Origin: Beijerinckiaceae bacterium
Lineage (GTDB): Bacteria > Pseudomonadota > Alphaproteobacteria > Rhizobiales > Beijerinckiaceae
DNA: 6,561 bases
Assembly: GCA_947456315.1 (NCBI GenBank)
Contig: CANGRU010000098.1
Coordinates: forward strand, 1-6,561
Reading direction: 5' to 3'
In this document: in pieces, positions 6,266 through 6,561 of the stretch
Numbering within the stretch: position 1 is the stretch's first letter
Layout: every line of letters starts with the position of its first letter
Made by a program: the position numbers and the translations under genes
Notes under the pieces: generated by a model
Database searches by the model: none
Told to the model about the DNA's origin: nothing
The model's input: the letters and a program-made list of their open reading frames with translations, nothing else

Positions 6266-6300
6266 GTCTGGATTGCTTCGCTTGCGCTCGCAATGACGGG
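6266..6300 (+). repeat. Copy of a widespread short intergenic repeat (ATTGCTTCGC...GCAATGACG type)
   Basis: The segment reads GGATTGCTTCGCTTGC and then GCTCGCAATGACGGG. It has ATTGC/GCAAT ends in inverted orientation and the core that recurs between genes in many alphaproteobacteria and other bacteria. That recognition is from general knowledge of the motif, not from a search. Only this one clear copy is in the window; a 10-base match (TCGCAATGAC) occurs at 3458-3467. It sits 21 bases after the ykgJ-family stop and before the rpsF promoter candidate. Confidence 0.55.
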
Positions 6301-6323
6301 CTACAGATACGCCCCTCCCCCCC

Positions 6324-6352
6324 TTGCATCCCCACCCAAACCCTCTCTAAAG
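6324..6352 (+). promoter_or_regulatory. Candidate promoter of rpsF
   Basis: TTGCAT (6324-6329) as -35 and TCTAAA (6346-6351, spacing 16) or CTAAAG (6347-6352, spacing 17) as -10 are the best sigma-70-like pair upstream of rpsF. Transcription would begin near 6358 and give a leader of about 170 bases, long enough to contain the hairpins described below. A run of seven C (6317-6323) directly abuts the -35. Confidence 0.35.
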
Positions 6353-6365
6353 CGCGCTTCGCATG

Positions 6366-6405
6366 CTTCCGGCCGGGGGCTGAACGGAAGGTCGCTCCAA
6401 GAGCG
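6366..6405 (+). promoter_or_regulatory. Two hairpins in the upstream half of the rpsF leader
   Basis: CTTCCG (6366-6371) pairs with CGGAAG (6385-6390) around a 13-base loop. Three bases later CGCTC (6393-6397) pairs with GAGCG (6401-6405) around a CAA loop. Both stems are perfect. No U-run follows either, so they are leader structure rather than terminators. Their role is unknown. Confidence 0.4.
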
Positions 6406-6440
6406 GCAGGGCTTCGAAAACCCGTCTTCCCGTGGTCCCG

Positions 6441-6483
6441 CCTTCGAAATGTATTCCGTCGAGCCTTTCTCCGGGCTCGAAGG
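6441..6483 (+). promoter_or_regulatory. Candidate S6:S18-binding autoregulatory leader of rpsF
   Basis: CGAGCC (6460-6465) pairs with GGCTCG (6474-6479) around an 8-base loop, extendable to 7 bp with the flanking T and A. An outer CCTT (6441-6444) pairs with AAGG (6480-6483), which stacks directly on the 3' side. This leaves a one-sided 5' bulge that contains CCG at 6456-6458, next to the stem. A hairpin with an unpaired CCG beside it is the known form of the rpsF leader motif that binds the S6:S18 complex and mimics its 16S rRNA site, giving feedback on ribosomal protein synthesis. It ends 43 bases before the rpsF ATG. The match to the motif is by layout only. Confidence 0.45.
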
Positions 6484-6526
6484 GCTCCGCGCCAGCGGCA
6501 TGACGAGAACAGAGAAAGGCAATCCA

Positions 6527-6561
6527 ATGGCTCTCTATGAGCATATTTTCATTGCCCGTCA
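6527..6561 (+). CDS. rpsF: 30S ribosomal protein S6, N-terminal fragment (gene runs off the right edge)
   Basis: Eleven codons are visible, reading MALYEHIFIAR, which is the typical alphaproteobacterial S6 N-terminus. S6 binds the 30S platform as a heterodimer with S18. A GAGAAAGG purine-rich site lies about eight bases upstream of the ATG. In related genomes rpsR and rplI normally follow, close to the fab cluster; that would be just beyond the window. The fragment is short, but this start together with its leader makes the call reasonably safe. Confidence 0.87.
   Translation, partial: MALYEHIFIAR

Noticed and set aside
6138..6544. Minus-strand frames (129, 73 and 65 codons) upstream of rpsF
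   Set aside because: They overlap the ykgJ-family gene, the repeat and the structured rpsF leader. The translated repeat gives a low-complexity peptide often seen in false gene calls.
1..6561. Search for tRNA, rRNA, CRISPR, insertion sequence, toxin-antitoxin or defence genes
   Set aside because: No cloverleaf, spaced repeats, transposase motifs or related proteins were seen; every sizeable stretch is explained by conserved housekeeping genes and short spacers.

Overview
This window is a chromosomal housekeeping segment from an alphaproteobacterium, most likely in the Hyphomicrobiales (Rhizobiales) or a close relative. The evidence is the gene order fabD-fabG-acpP-fabF-mltG-yicC, a nearby divergently oriented rpsF, the sequence of the acyl carrier protein, and GC-rich codon use with long antisense open frames. 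The genus cannot be fixed from the sequence alone.

Minus strand (right to left, positions 5652 to 1): fabD (malonyl-CoA:ACP transacylase), fabG (3-ketoacyl-ACP reductase), acpP (acyl carrier protein) and fabF (3-ketoacyl-ACP synthase II) form the core of type II fatty acid synthesis. FabD loads malonate onto the AcpP phosphopantetheine arm, FabF condenses it with the growing acyl chain, and FabG reduces the ketone. Downstream on the same strand lie mltG, an inner-membrane endolytic murein transglycosylase with a long unusual C-terminal tail, and the first 38 codons of yicC, a YicC-type endoribonuclease. Spacers within the cluster hold hairpins: a good terminator after fabF (2023-2046), a terminator-like hairpin between acpP and fabF (3382-3417), and a perfect 10-bp inverted repeat between fabG and acpP (3827-3857). 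These suggest that the genes are not one evenly expressed transcript.

Plus strand (5831 to the right edge): a small cysteine-rich YkgJ-family protein diverges from fabD. It is followed by a copy of a widespread short intergenic repeat, a candidate promoter, and a structured 5' leader ahead of rpsF (ribosomal protein S6), of which only the first 11 codons are present. The leader has the layout expected of an S6:S18 autoregulatory RNA: a hairpin with an unpaired CCG just 5' of the stem.

No mobile element, CRISPR array, tRNA, rRNA or defence system is visible. I found no convincing new multi-gene system. The items most worth a second look are RNA-level structures in the spacers and the MltG tail.
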